From: Verrucomicrobium sp. BvORR106
GTDB lineage: Bacteria; Verrucomicrobiota; Verrucomicrobiia; Verrucomicrobiales; Verrucomicrobiaceae
DNA length: 64,000 bases
Reading direction: 5' to 3'
Assembly (NCBI RefSeq): GCF_000739655.1
Contig: NZ_BATR01000092.1
Location: forward strand, 1 to 64,000
The notes below the pieces were generated by a model. That model was not told the DNA's origin. It saw nothing but the letters and a program-made list of their open reading frames with translations, and did no database searches. The position numbers were made by a program, and so were the translations under genes. This document shows positions 45,498-55,035 of the stretch, piece by piece (the stretch's first letter is position 1; each line of letters opens with the position of its first letter).

Positions 45498-46574
45498 TTA
45501 CTGGGGATCAGTCAGGATGTTCGACAGCTGGTTGGCCGGGAACTTTGACTTCAGTGCCTCCGCCTTGTCTCTGTGCGCGGCGAAGAGGTTCACGTGTTCA
45601 CTGAAAAGGTAGCGCTGGCTGGCGCGGATCCGTACCAGAGCCAGCCGTTTTGCACTTTCAACACCTTGGCCCGGGGCATGGAACTCCTGGGTCAAATACG
45701 TCATTCCGGGCACTCTGGAGTCGATCCAAGCCGGGATGAAAAGCTGGTAGCCCGCGTCCTCCAGCCACTGCAGAGGGGAGAGGGTGTTGGCGGGCTTTTC
45801 ACGCCAGTTTTCCATGATGATCCAGGGCTTGGCCGACTGGATGGTGGCGGATGCGCCTCTCAGGACAGCCAGCTCGTGTCCTTCCACGTCCATCTTGATC
45901 AATGAGGGCGGAGGAATGGGGAGGCTGTCGGCGGTGGCGCAGGCCATCCTGGCTCCGCCACTGGATTCATCCACCATGCCGAGTCCGCTGTGGAGGTTGT
46001 CGGCCAGCTTCATGCCCACCTGGCCGGACTTGTCTGACAGGGCAACTTCGTGGCAGGTGATCACCTTCTGCAGGCCTGACTGCACCACAGCACTAACCAG
46101 ATCCCGGTACGACCGCGGAAAGGGCTCAAAGGAGTGGATGCAACCTGAAAACTCCGGATGGGCGGCGAGATGGAGGCTGAAGTAGCCCCAGTTGGCTCCA
46201 ATATCCCAGAAGCTGGAGGTCTCGGATGCAAAGGTGTCGATGAGCGTGCCCGTCTCCACCTCATAACCTGACCGGTACTTGGGCAGGTAAATGGCGTGGA
46301 ACTGGGTGTTGTGGGCGTCAAACGCGATCGTTTTGCCCCCCTTGGGAAGGGCCAGTTCAAAATGGCCTGTGGAGGGGAGGCGGAACTGCAGCGAGAAGCG
46401 GTAGGCCCGCCGGGCCAGTGCCGCGACCAGATGGCCGCTGCGGGTGCGCCGGCCCCCGTGGTAGGCAAAGGCGTAGAGCCGCGCCTGCCAGGGCAGGGAC
46501 GCGATCTTGAAAGCATTCCTGGGCACCACGGGGCGGCTGGGATACTCTGGTTGATCGCTCAAAGATGAATTCAC
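45498..46574 (-). CDS. FkbM family methyltransferase 2
   Basis: A 358-residue methyltransferase. GTG 46574 is chosen as start because an upstream ATG would overlap the neighbouring gene by about 90 bp and there is no later ATG before the conserved part. Motif I is SFWDIGANWGYFSLH; HSFEPFPRSYRDLV and the signature MDVEGHELAVLRGA follow. A longer N-terminal region with basic residues precedes the domain. Likely methylates a sugar of the polymer. Confidence 0.84.
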   Translation of the reverse strand: MNSSLSDQPEYPSRPVVPRNAFKIASLPWQARLYAFAYHGGRRTRSGHLVAALARRAYRFSLQFRLPSTGHFELALPKGGKTIAFDAHNTQFHAIYLPKYRSGYEVETGTLIDTFASETSSFWDIGANWGYFSLHLAAHPEFSGCIHSFEPFPRSYRDLVSAVVQSGLQKVITCHEVALSDKSGQVGMKLADNLHSGLGMVDESSGGARMACATADSLPIPPPSLIKMDVEGHELAVLRGASATIQSAKPWIIMENWREKPANTLSPLQWLEDAGYQLFIPAWIDSRVPGMTYLTQEFHAPGQGVESAKRLALVRIRASQRYLFSEHVNLFAAHRDKAEALKSKFPANQLSNILTDPQ

Positions 46575-46579
46575 GGAAA

Positions 46580-47731
46580 CTACCACGATGAAGAATGGCT
46601 GACAGATGGGGAGGCCGGGGCGGGTGACGCAGTGCAGTCCGTAGGGATCTCTACGATGCGAGGCGGCCACTCTGCATGGAAATCTTTGAGAAGTTCTGAC
46701 ACAATTGTTTCATAGTCCTGCCGCAAACCTGCCGGGAGTGCAAACAGGCAGGTGACGCGTTCCCAGAACAGGGCACGGTCCTGGCGCCAGGTGTTGAGGA
46801 GCCGGCGCGGGAAGAGGTGGGACTTTCTGCGCAGGTTCATGCGCAGGAGTCCGGAATATTCCACAGCGGCCCAGGATCTGGGGCCGAGCACGCGTTCGCG
46901 CCAGCCCGGCACCTGCTTCCAATGGTCGGGCACACCCCCCTGGGGATCATCAAGTACGCGCTCCAGGGCCTTGCGAAAGATCAGGGACTGCCCCAGGTCG
47001 AATTTCCTCGATGCCTGGCCGGGCCGGATGCGCCAGGTGGCGACCCGGTCCGGAAGGGCGATGACATCTGAGGCCAGAGCGGCCCGCAGGGCCCACTCCG
47101 CATCTCCCAGATAGGACAGATCTGTGGGGTAGAGGCCGGATTTCTCCAGCAGCCGGCGCCGGATGAGCACACCAGTGATGCTGCCGATTCCCAGCGGGAA
47201 ACCCGCCAGGAGCAGGGCGAAGGTCTCGCGGGAGACTCTGCCCGGGCGGCCTTGCAGGGCCGTGCCGAGATACTTCCAGATGCGGGGCTGCGGACGGGGC
47301 AGGATCTCGTCGTTGACGCCAATTTCATCGACCTCCGTCATGACCATGTCCACGTCAGGATGGGCCAGGAGCGGGGCGGACAGGATCTCCAGGCACCGCG
47401 GGTACATGGTGTCATCGGCCGTTGCGACGTAGACGAATTCTCCTCGAACCCGGCGGAGGCACTCATTCCAGCCGGCGTAGAGACCCTCCCTGGGCACCTG
47501 GTGAAGGCGCACCCGCGCATCCGATGCCAGTTTGGACAGGTATTCCCAGGTGCCGTCGTCGGAATAGCTGTCGCAAACGATCAATTCCCAGTCACGCACC
47601 GTCTGGGCAAGGATGGAATCCATCCGCTGTTGCAGAAACTCAATGGCGTTCAGCGTGGGCAGGCAGATGGAGACAAGCGGACGCTCAGAGGCCTTCAATG
47701 CAGGGTTTGGCTGGAGGATGGGGCGTGTCAA
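46580..47731 (-). CDS. GT2 glycosyltransferase, paralogue A
   Basis: A 383-residue GT2 enzyme. The frame is open further upstream but that part overlaps the GT9 gene; TTG 47731 gives an N-terminus of the same length as the paralogue at 49807. Motifs: LVSICLPTLNAIEFLQQRMDS, LIVCDSYSDDGTWEYL, FVYVATADDTMYP (acidic metal motif) and SYLGDAEWALRAAL. The C-terminal half (about 260-383) is shared with the paralogue. The start codon remains uncertain. Confidence 0.85.
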   Translation of the reverse strand: MTRPILQPNPALKASERPLVSICLPTLNAIEFLQQRMDSILAQTVRDWELIVCDSYSDDGTWEYLSKLASDARVRLHQVPREGLYAGWNECLRRVRGEFVYVATADDTMYPRCLEILSAPLLAHPDVDMVMTEVDEIGVNDEILPRPQPRIWKYLGTALQGRPGRVSRETFALLLAGFPLGIGSITGVLIRRRLLEKSGLYPTDLSYLGDAEWALRAALASDVIALPDRVATWRIRPGQASRKFDLGQSLIFRKALERVLDDPQGGVPDHWKQVPGWRERVLGPRSWAAVEYSGLLRMNLRRKSHLFPRRLLNTWRQDRALFWERVTCLFALPAGLRQDYETIVSELLKDFHAEWPPRIVEIPTDCTASPAPASPSVSHSSSW

Positions 47732-47789
47732 AGTGAGATGGGGCCACTTGGGCCTGAAAATGAAAGCAAGGAACGAGCCGGGTTCTAGA

Positions 47790-48707
47790 CTACGCCCGGG
47801 GTGGACGCTCCAGCAACTGAAGTGTGGCGGCCAGCACCTCGCCCGGGTGTATTTCCTGAAGACATTTCCTGCCGTAGCGGCAGGCATCCCGGAGCCAGCA
47901 CGGGGCGCAGGGTTCCGCCCGGTAGAACTGTCTGGAAAGCGGGTAGGGATGGGGCAGTTCGTATCCGCCGATGATGATGGCAGACGGTACACCATAGCCG
48001 TGGGCGAGGTGCATTCCGGCCGAGACCGGGCCTACGAATGCATGGCTTGCCTGGATGGCGGCGGCATACTCCGCCAGAGTGGTTCGCCCCAACAACTCCC
48101 GGTAACCAGGATGGGCGGGTGGGGTCGTGAAGATGCTGCGTGCCCCCAGTTCCAGTACGGTGCAGGTGGCGGGCAACCCCTCCAGGAGAGCCTGCCAGTG
48201 AGACTCGGGCCACTGTTTGTTGGGTGTCCAGTTACTGGCCGTGGTCTGGATGGTGATGAGCGGTCCGGGCTGGCGGCATGCCGCAGGCACTTCAGCCTCC
48301 GGCCGGCGCGGCAGATCAATGCGGAAGTCTGAGAGGGGCAGCCCCAGGTACTGTGCCATCTGCACCATCACGGGCTCATCGTGCTTGGGGGCGTACGTCA
48401 GCCCGAGGGCATTTTTGGGTGTGGACCCCTGTGTTAGCCTCCTCACGTCGGAGAATCCGGCCATGCCTTCAAACAGTTCCGGATGCCGGGTGTGGAAGAC
48501 CAGTCTCAGGTCCGGATTGGCCCGGGACGCCGCCTGGGCCACCCCTGCCGCCATGACCTCATCGCCCAGGCCGCTGGGGATCGCGTACACCTCCAGCATA
48601 CGCCGCTTCCAGGGAACGCTGACGTTTGTCCGCCAGGTTCGCTGAAACGCGAGCTGCAGTTGTGATGCCCGCCGTTTCCACACGGGGCTGGCCAGATACT
48701 TCAGCAT
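47790..48707 (-). CDS. GT9 glycosyltransferase, paralogue B
   Basis: A 305-residue paralogue of the gene at 44494. IPSGLGDEVMAAGVAQ, ITIQTTASNWTPNKQWPESH, and FVGPVSAGMHLAHGYGVPSA correspond segment by segment. The cysteine motif reads EPCAPCWLRDACRYGRKCLQ. Both copies are flanked by FkbM or GT2 genes, suggesting block duplication. Confidence 0.86.
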   Translation of the reverse strand: MLKYLASPVWKRRASQLQLAFQRTWRTNVSVPWKRRMLEVYAIPSGLGDEVMAAGVAQAASRANPDLRLVFHTRHPELFEGMAGFSDVRRLTQGSTPKNALGLTYAPKHDEPVMVQMAQYLGLPLSDFRIDLPRRPEAEVPAACRQPGPLITIQTTASNWTPNKQWPESHWQALLEGLPATCTVLELGARSIFTTPPAHPGYRELLGRTTLAEYAAAIQASHAFVGPVSAGMHLAHGYGVPSAIIIGGYELPHPYPLSRQFYRAEPCAPCWLRDACRYGRKCLQEIHPGEVLAATLQLLERPPRA

Positions 48708-48748
48708 GGAGAGCTTGCTCGTGGCACGCGTGTCATGATGCGCACGGG

Positions 48749-49783
48749 TCAGACTCCGCTGGACATGGGGGTGCCAGGGCGTTTGGCCCGTTCTGCAGCG
48801 GTGGAGAGTCGCACATGCTCCTTCTCATACAAGAACCGGAGGGGGATGGCCTTGAGCACTTCCGACCAAGCCTTTCCGCCACGCAGGTGCAGCAGAGCGG
48901 GGAGGTAGCCTATTTCTGCCAGCAGCAGGGTGAGCCACCGGGCCTCGGCTTCGGAGCGGGTCTTCTTCAGCAGTTGGGCAAAGGGCAGTTTCATCTCCCG
49001 CCGCACGTGCTGATGCAGTATGCGCGTGAGGCGCAGGCGGCTCAGGCGGGCCAGCCTGTTCCCCTTCAGCCCGTCATTCCGCTCCTTGCGGGGTGTTTGT
49101 TTCTTGCAGATGAAGCGGCTGAAGACGGAGTGCGGATCCGGTTCATACCAGCAGGATTCGCGGAAACTGATGGCCCGGCAGCCTTCGGCGATGGCACCGT
49201 TGTGCAGCTCGTAGCTGATGGAGAGGTCCACCCTACTGTCCAGATCCCAGAAATAACTCATGGTCCCCAGGGTGTAGCTGAAGAACGCTTCGATCACGCG
49301 GTCGTCAAAGGTGATCTCGCGAGGCGCGTCACCCCAGATCTCACGCATGGGCTCGCGATCGGTCTCAGTGATGGTGCCATCCTCGTGAATGTCCACCACG
49401 TTGTAGTTTCTCACCAGCACGGGCAGTTTGGTGGCTTGCTGCAAGCTGGCGACGTTGCGCTCGATCAGCTCCGGGCCAAAGAGGTTGTCGTCTTCCAGGA
49501 CACAAGCATAGCGGGATTCCGGGAAATATTTAACCGGACCAAAGGCCTTGCTCAGGTTGCCCACCATGCCGAGGTTTTCCGGATTCGGACGGTACTCGAT
49601 GCGCGGGTCTGCCATCGCCTCCACCACCTGGCGCCCCTCCTGGCCGGCAGAGTCATCAAACACGGCAGCCTTCCAGTTGGTGTAGGTCTGGGCAAGCAGG
49701 CAGCGCAACGCCCTGACCAGGAGTTCCGGGCGCTTGTAGGTGATGACGCGGACTTCGACGAGGGGACTGGCGCTAGAGGACAT
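48749..49783 (-). CDS. GT2 glycosyltransferase
   Basis: A 344-residue GT2 enzyme starting at ATG 49783 (MSSSASPL). VEVRVITYKRPELLVRAL, AVFDDSAGQEGRQVV, the acidic motif CVLEDDNLFGPEL, and a middle region with EPDPHSVFSRFICKK. It is not a close paralogue of its neighbours. C-terminal helices (about 260-320) are basic and could contact the membrane surface. Confidence 0.82.
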   Translation of the reverse strand: MSSSASPLVEVRVITYKRPELLVRALRCLLAQTYTNWKAAVFDDSAGQEGRQVVEAMADPRIEYRPNPENLGMVGNLSKAFGPVKYFPESRYACVLEDDNLFGPELIERNVASLQQATKLPVLVRNYNVVDIHEDGTITETDREPMREIWGDAPREITFDDRVIEAFFSYTLGTMSYFWDLDSRVDLSISYELHNGAIAEGCRAISFRESCWYEPDPHSVFSRFICKKQTPRKERNDGLKGNRLARLSRLRLTRILHQHVRREMKLPFAQLLKKTRSEAEARWLTLLLAEIGYLPALLHLRGGKAWSEVLKAIPLRFLYEKEHVRLSTAAERAKRPGTPMSSGV

Positions 49784-49806
49784 CGGAGGACGGGATGGGG
49801 CGAAGA

Positions 49807-50898
49807 TCAAAATAAGGGGCGGTCGGCGGGGGAGATCGAGACCGGAGGCCAGTCACACGGGAAGGTGGCCAGCAAATGTTGGGCATGTGCCTCCCAGGAG
49901 GTGGTCGGCATCGGCGGGAAGGCAAACAGCCGGAACAGCTGGTGGAAAAACAACCGGGGATCCTGCTTCCCGACTCTCCAGCACTGTGCGAGAAACCGCC
50001 GGGGGTTGGAGCGGGCGACAAACCGGAAGAGGGAGGAGAGTTCCTCGTAGCTCCACTCGCGCTTGAGCATCAACTGCTCCCGCCAGCCCGGGACGGTTTT
50101 CCATGCCTCCGGGAGCCCGGCTTGGGCATCGTTTAGCAGATCTCTCATACTGTCGCGGCAGAGGCGTGCATCTTCCATGCCCCAGTCCCGGCTGGCCTGG
50201 GTCTCATGGAGCCGCCAGGTGGCCAGACGTCCTGGAATGAACGCGACCAGCGGGCTGGCCAGCAAGGTCCGCAGGGCCCACTCGCAGTCGGCATTCATGC
50301 CCATATCCGTACGGAAGAGGCCGGTTCTTTCCAGAAGGGCGCGTCGGAAGGCAAAGCCCGTCACGCTTCCCCAATTGTGATCGAAGGCACAGGTGACGAG
50401 AAACAACGCCCGCCCATCCACATCATGACGCGCGTCCATCCACGGTTCGATGAACCTCTGGAAGGTGGTGCGGCGCAGGGTCAGCTCCTGGCCCTGGCCA
50501 TCGATGGCCCGGTACCCGCAGTAGGCCACCGCGATGTTCTCGTTGCCATCCATCGGCTCGGCCAGCCGCTCCAGCAGCTCTGGCATACAGGTGTCGTCTG
50601 CCGTGGCGATGTAAACATACTTCCCGGTGGCCCGTTTCAGGCACTCATTCCAGCCGGCGTAGAGTCCCTCTTTGGGCACCCGGTGCAGGTGCACCCGGGG
50701 ATCATGCGCCCATTGGGAAAGGTACTCCCAGGTGCCGTCGGTGGAATGACTGTCGCAGACAATCAGTTCCCAGTTGGTCAGCGTCTGAGTCAGGATGGAC
50801 TCCAGCCGCTCCTCAAGGAATGCGCGGGCATTCAGCGTGGGGAGGCAGATGGAAAACTTGGGCGCTGGCAGCTGGGGGGTGCTGGTTGCCACGAACAA
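49807..50898 (-). CDS. GT2 glycosyltransferase, paralogue B
   Basis: A 363-residue close paralogue of the gene at 46580: FSICLPTLNARAFLEERLES, LIVCDSHSTDGTWEYLSQW, YVYIATADDTCMPEL and NADCEWALRTLLASP. Both share the LHRVPKEGLYAGWNECL-type block almost word for word, at the protein level. The two probably add related sugars or arose by recent duplication with divergent specificity. Confidence 0.87.
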   Translation of the reverse strand: MFVATSTPQLPAPKFSICLPTLNARAFLEERLESILTQTLTNWELIVCDSHSTDGTWEYLSQWAHDPRVHLHRVPKEGLYAGWNECLKRATGKYVYIATADDTCMPELLERLAEPMDGNENIAVAYCGYRAIDGQGQELTLRRTTFQRFIEPWMDARHDVDGRALFLVTCAFDHNWGSVTGFAFRRALLERTGLFRTDMGMNADCEWALRTLLASPLVAFIPGRLATWRLHETQASRDWGMEDARLCRDSMRDLLNDAQAGLPEAWKTVPGWREQLMLKREWSYEELSSLFRFVARSNPRRFLAQCWRVGKQDPRLFFHQLFRLFAFPPMPTTSWEAHAQHLLATFPCDWPPVSISPADRPLF

Positions 50899-50943
50899 AG
50901 AGTGAGAGGGAGGGGGAGGACCAGAAAAACCGCGCCGGGCGGC

Positions 50944-51759
50944 TCAGGACGCCTGACTGTTCTTGGGATACAACACAAAATTCTCCCGGCCCTGGGAGGA
51001 GAGGTGCTCCAGGTGCTCCAGGTTGTGGATGGCGGCCATGGTGGTCATGTCACAGCAGAAGTAGCCGATTTCGGAGGCGAAATCGAGGAGCCAACCCAGC
51101 GGAGTGCCGTAGGCTTGGAGATTGAGCGGGTTCCACTCCAGCACCACGGTGGGGCGGCAGCTGGCGAGCAGTTTCCTCGCCCCCTCCAGCACCTCCGTCT
51201 CGGCCCCTTCCACGTCAATTTTGATCAGGGACACCGGCGGGGCGCCAATCGACTCCCAGATGGCGTCAAGCGGGGCGGTTTCCACCTGCACCTTGCGCTT
51301 CATGGAGACCCGCCCCGTGTCGCGCATGCCTTCAAAGGCGGCGTGCGTCTCATCAGCCAGCACGAAATCCACGGTGCCCGTGGTGCGGCTCACCGCCTTG
51401 CTCAGCGTCTGCCACCGGTCCGCGTAGGGAGAGTGGTCCCGGGTTTGTTTGAGATAGGGGTGGGAGTTCGGGGACGGTTCGATGGAAAGAACCTTCACGC
51501 CCGGTTTTTGGGCCAGCACCGGAGCGGACATCAGCCCCAGGTTGGCTCCTACATCCAGAAACCAGGTGCCCTCCCGGGCCGCCTTCACGAGATAGTGGCA
51601 GGTGTCCCGCTCAAAGACCCCCTCCTGGCGCAGACGGGTGTACAGGTGGCAGTTCTTCGGGGCGTAGATGTGCGTGCCGAAGTAGGGGAAAAAGCCGCGG
51701 GTGTTGAACCGGAGGTGACCGATCCGGTCGTTGATGCTTTTGGGGAGGAGGGACAGCAT
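50944..51759 (-). CDS. FkbM family methyltransferase 3
   Basis: A 271-residue methyltransferase: motif I WFLDVGANLGLMSAPV, LSIEPSPNSHPYLKQ and the signature IKIDVEGAETEVLEGAR. It sits directly downstream of the ABC exporter ATPase gene (39-bp gap). That position fits a role in finishing or capping the polymer before export (inference). Confidence 0.86.
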   Translation of the reverse strand: MLSLLPKSINDRIGHLRFNTRGFFPYFGTHIYAPKNCHLYTRLRQEGVFERDTCHYLVKAAREGTWFLDVGANLGLMSAPVLAQKPGVKVLSIEPSPNSHPYLKQTRDHSPYADRWQTLSKAVSRTTGTVDFVLADETHAAFEGMRDTGRVSMKRKVQVETAPLDAIWESIGAPPVSLIKIDVEGAETEVLEGARKLLASCRPTVVLEWNPLNLQAYGTPLGWLLDFASEIGYFCCDMTTMAAIHNLEHLEHLSSQGRENFVLYPKNSQAS

Positions 51760-51798
51760 GACGTGATCTCGAGAGAGGGTGTCGGGGAAAAGGGATGC

Positions 51799-53079
51799 TT
51801 AGACTGAGGCGGGCGCAGGGGAAGCGTCTGGCGATTGCCAGCGGGTTTTGAAATCGAGCAAGACAAAGCCGCGGTGTTCGGCCGGGTAGGTGGGTACGCC
51901 TGGGGCGGAGGTCTCCAAAACGGTCATTTCCATGAGGTCTCGCAGATTCACGTTGGTCAGGCCGGAGTGGAAGTACAATCCCAGACTGTAGGTTCCGGGA
52001 ACCAGGTTGGCCGTGGCAATTTCAAACACCAGATCTGTGCGGCCCTCCGCCAGTCTCATGGGCGCGAGACCGGTTTCCCGTCCATCCAAAATGGCAACCC
52101 GGGTTCCCTTGGCATCATAGATGAGGAGGCACGCGTCGGTCATGCGCGTGGCGACGGACGCCTCCAGGCTCACCGTGATTTCGGCACGGGAGCGGCTGGC
52201 CACCTGATCTGGTGTGACCCGGAGCGAGTTGAGGTTGATCTCCGCAGAGAGGCGTTTGGGGAAGTCGCCGCTGCCCCGTTGGGCGTTGCTCAAGTAAAGA
52301 TTGATCTCCGTCTGCACATCCCTGGTGGCGGAGACAAGGGTGCCTTCCTGCATGCGGATGACGGAATTGCAGAGGGACTGCACGGCGCTGAGATTGTGGC
52401 TGACAAAGATGACGGTCCGCCCGCTGGTGGCCGCCACATCCTTCATCTTGCCAATGCAGCGCTGCTGGAACTCCGCATCCCCCACGGCCAGAACCTCGTC
52501 CACGATCAGGATATCAGGATCGAGGTGGGCCGCGACGGCGAAGGCCAGGCGCACATACATGCCGGAGCTGTAGCGTTTCACCGGGGTGTCCACGTAGCGT
52601 TCACATCCGCTGAACTCGACGATTTCATCGAGCCGGCGCACAATCTCCGGCTTGCGCATGCCCAGGATCGCACCGTTGAGGAAGATGTTCTCCCTCCCCG
52701 TAAGTTCCGGATGGAAGCCGGTGCCGACCTCAAGCAGAGCCGCAATCCGGCCTCGCACCTTGATCTCCCCGCCGGTGGGGCTGGTGACCCGAGAGAGCAG
52801 CTTCAGCAGCGTGCTTTTTCCGGCACCGTTCTTTCCAATAACTCCCAGCACCTCCCCGCGACGCACGTCGAAGCTCGTGTCGCGAAGAGCCCACACGTAG
52901 TCGCTGCTGGCCTTGGAGGTGCGGTCATTCACGGCGCCCAGCCGGGCGTAGGGATCCTCCTTGCCCCGGAATCGGTGCCACCAGCGGTTCAGGTCATGGG
53001 CCAGCACGCCGGTGCTGACCTCCCCCAGGCGGTAGAGTTTGGAGAGGTTGCGGACGGAGATGACAGTGTCGCTCGGCAT
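51799..53079 (-). CDS. ABC transporter ATPase with C-terminal cargo domain (Wzt type)
   Basis: A 426-residue protein. Nucleotide-binding domain: VIGKNGAGKSTLLKLLS (Walker A), YSSGMYVRLAFAVAA (signature), DILIVDEVLAVGDAEF (Walker B) and IFVSHNLSAV (H-loop). It has the N-terminal insertion of polysaccharide exporters before VWALRDTSF. A C-terminal beta domain (about 270-420) matches the carbohydrate-binding part of Wzt that recognises the polymer end. Start ATG 53079 is preferred over TTG 53097. Confidence 0.92.
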   Translation of the reverse strand: MPSDTVISVRNLSKLYRLGEVSTGVLAHDLNRWWHRFRGKEDPYARLGAVNDRTSKASSDYVWALRDTSFDVRRGEVLGVIGKNGAGKSTLLKLLSRVTSPTGGEIKVRGRIAALLEVGTGFHPELTGRENIFLNGAILGMRKPEIVRRLDEIVEFSGCERYVDTPVKRYSSGMYVRLAFAVAAHLDPDILIVDEVLAVGDAEFQQRCIGKMKDVAATSGRTVIFVSHNLSAVQSLCNSVIRMQEGTLVSATRDVQTEINLYLSNAQRGSGDFPKRLSAEINLNSLRVTPDQVASRSRAEITVSLEASVATRMTDACLLIYDAKGTRVAILDGRETGLAPMRLAEGRTDLVFEIATANLVPGTYSLGLYFHSGLTNVNLRDLMEMTVLETSAPGVPTYPAEHRGFVLLDFKTRWQSPDASPAPASV

Positions 53080-53093
53080 GGGTAAAAGGCTTC

Positions 53094-54005
53094 TCAAACG
53101 GTGTCCACAAACGTCTTTTCCACCCGGTTGAAGATGATGATGCCCACCAGGAGGGTGGCAAAGGTAAACCCGGCGCTGTAGGTGAGTGCTCCCCAGTCGA
53201 AGGCACCGACCCCCAGGTAAACGGCACGATAGGCCTCAATGACCGGGGTCATGGGATTGAGCTCCATCCAGGAGCGGTATCGCTCCGGCACGGAAGACAG
53301 CGGATACACCACCGGCGTCGCGTACATGGCGAGCTGGATGCCGAAGGTCACCAGGAAGGAAAGGTCGCGATACTTGGTGGTGAGGGCGGAGACAATAATG
53401 CCCACCCCGAGACCCAAGGCCGCCATCATGGCAATGAGCAACGGGCTCATCAAGGCGATGCCTGCCCAATGCGGAGTGATTGGTTCGCCTTTTGCCAGGT
53501 ACCAGATCAAGGTGCCCAATAGTAGCGCGAACTGGATGGCGAACTGGATGAGGGTGGAGATGACAATGGAGATGGGCGTGACCAGCCGGGGGAAGTACAC
53601 TTTCCCGAACAGGTTCGCGTTGGTAACAAAGGTGGTGGACGTCTTGGTCACGCAGGTGGCGAAGTAGTTCCACGGAGCGGTGCCGGCGAGGTAGAAGAGC
53701 AGGGGCGGCAGGCCATCTGTGGAGAGCTTGGCCACACCACTGAAGATGATGGTGAACGTCAGCGTCGTGAGCAGGGGCTGAATCAGGAACCAGAGCGGGC
53801 CCAGAATGGTCTGTTTGTATTGCGCCACGAAGTCGCGCCGGACGAACATCCAGAGCAGGTCGCGGTAGCGCCAGAGATCCTCAAGGTGCAGTTCCAGCCA
53901 GCCTGACTTGGGGCGGATGATGAGATCCCAGGTCTCGTCGTCGCCGGTTTCCAGCGGGGCGACGGCAGCCAAAGGGGCCTGGGTCGGAGAGGGCGGGTTT
54001 TCCAT
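53094..54005 (-). CDS. ABC-2 type permease of a polysaccharide exporter (Wzm type)
   Basis: A 303-residue permease with about six membrane segments. RYRDLLWMFVRRDFVAQYKQ precedes the first; LLTTLTFTIIFSGVAKLS, ISTLIQFAIQFALLLGTLIW, SPLLIAMMAALGLGVGIIVSA and AGFTFATLLVGIIIF are clear. The NPMTPVIEAYRAV motif is typical of Wzm/TagG. It pairs with the adjacent ATPase for export of the undecaprenyl-linked glycan. Confidence 0.92.
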   Translation of the reverse strand: MENPPSPTQAPLAAVAPLETGDDETWDLIIRPKSGWLELHLEDLWRYRDLLWMFVRRDFVAQYKQTILGPLWFLIQPLLTTLTFTIIFSGVAKLSTDGLPPLLFYLAGTAPWNYFATCVTKTSTTFVTNANLFGKVYFPRLVTPISIVISTLIQFAIQFALLLGTLIWYLAKGEPITPHWAGIALMSPLLIAMMAALGLGVGIIVSALTTKYRDLSFLVTFGIQLAMYATPVVYPLSSVPERYRSWMELNPMTPVIEAYRAVYLGVGAFDWGALTYSAGFTFATLLVGIIIFNRVEKTFVDTV

Positions 54006-54033
54006 GATGACTGAAATAGACGGGGCGGGGGAA

Positions 54034-55035
54034 TCAGGGCTGCGGACCGGTTCGCTTGGGGGTCCGGTTCAAGGTGCTAAGAGGAGGAAGCCCCGCCGCT
54101 CTTGCCAGTTTGCGGAGGGCGAAGATCATGACAAGGAGGAGCGACTGGCCCGTGATACCGACCAGTCCACGCCCGAGTCGGACGTTGTCCCGGCCTTCGG
54201 CATGGTCCCCGGCCCAGAAGCAGTGGTAGGCAAGCTTGTAGTGGAGGTTGCCCAAGTAGAGGCGCACCCGTTGCCGGTCTGCCGGTGTCATCGAAGGCGC
54301 GTAGTGCTGCCAGGCATAGGTGACATCATGCACGCATCGCCTGCCCGTTTCCTGAGACCAGAGGGAGCGGTGGCTTCCGTCTTCATACTTGGTCCAGAAA
54401 GGGGCGGCCACGATGCCGGTTTTGATTTCAGGGTCCATGAGCAGGCGTGCCATCAGCAGCCAGTCATCGGCCATCATGGCCTTCGTGTACCAGCCAGGGC
54501 CCAACTTCTCCCTGCGGAAGAGCATTGCACTGTTGGAAAGTGGGGCCATCCTGCCCAGGAAGAAGAGGCAGGCTTCATCGTGAGTCATGAGCCACGACTT
54601 CTCTGTCTGGTGGGCAAACAACTTCCGTCGGGATGGACTGGTCGCAAGGCAGTCCGCCCGGTCGCGGATGCCAGAGATCCGGAAATTCATCCAGATGGCG
54701 TCCGCGCCGTGGTGCTCAATCGCCTCCACGGCTCGTTCCAGGAACTCGGGATCCCATTCGTCATCGTGGTCCAGAGAGATGACATAACTGCCGGTGCACC
54801 TGGCCAGTCCACGGTTGCGCGCCGCCCCGGGGCCCTGGCAGTTTTGAGGCGTGTACGTGGCACCTGCGAACTGCTCCACCAGAGGCCTGAGGTCTTCATT
54901 GCCGGAGTCATCCACCACGTGCACTTCATAGTCGCGGTAGGTCTGGCGAGCCACGCTCTGGAGCGCTCTGGCAAGCATGTCCGCTTTCCGGTAGGCGGGA
55001 ATGACAATCGAGACTGTGGGAGGGGAGGCTGGCAC
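54034..55035 (-). CDS. GT2 glycosyltransferase
   Basis: A 333-residue GT2 enzyme: TVSIVIPAYRKADMLARAL, VHVVDDSGNEDLRPLV, GAARNRGLARCTGSYV and the acidic motif ISLDHDDEWDPEF. The C-terminal part (about 230-320) is helical with one possible membrane-associated segment (GQSLLLVMIFALRK). It begins the operon-like stretch leading to the ABC exporter, with 28 bp before the permease gene. Confidence 0.85.
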   Translation of the reverse strand: MPASPPTVSIVIPAYRKADMLARALQSVARQTYRDYEVHVVDDSGNEDLRPLVEQFAGATYTPQNCQGPGAARNRGLARCTGSYVISLDHDDEWDPEFLERAVEAIEHHGADAIWMNFRISGIRDRADCLATSPSRRKLFAHQTEKSWLMTHDEACLFFLGRMAPLSNSAMLFRREKLGPGWYTKAMMADDWLLMARLLMDPEIKTGIVAAPFWTKYEDGSHRSLWSQETGRRCVHDVTYAWQHYAPSMTPADRQRVRLYLGNLHYKLAYHCFWAGDHAEGRDNVRLGRGLVGITGQSLLLVMIFALRKLARAAGLPPLSTLNRTPKRTGPQP

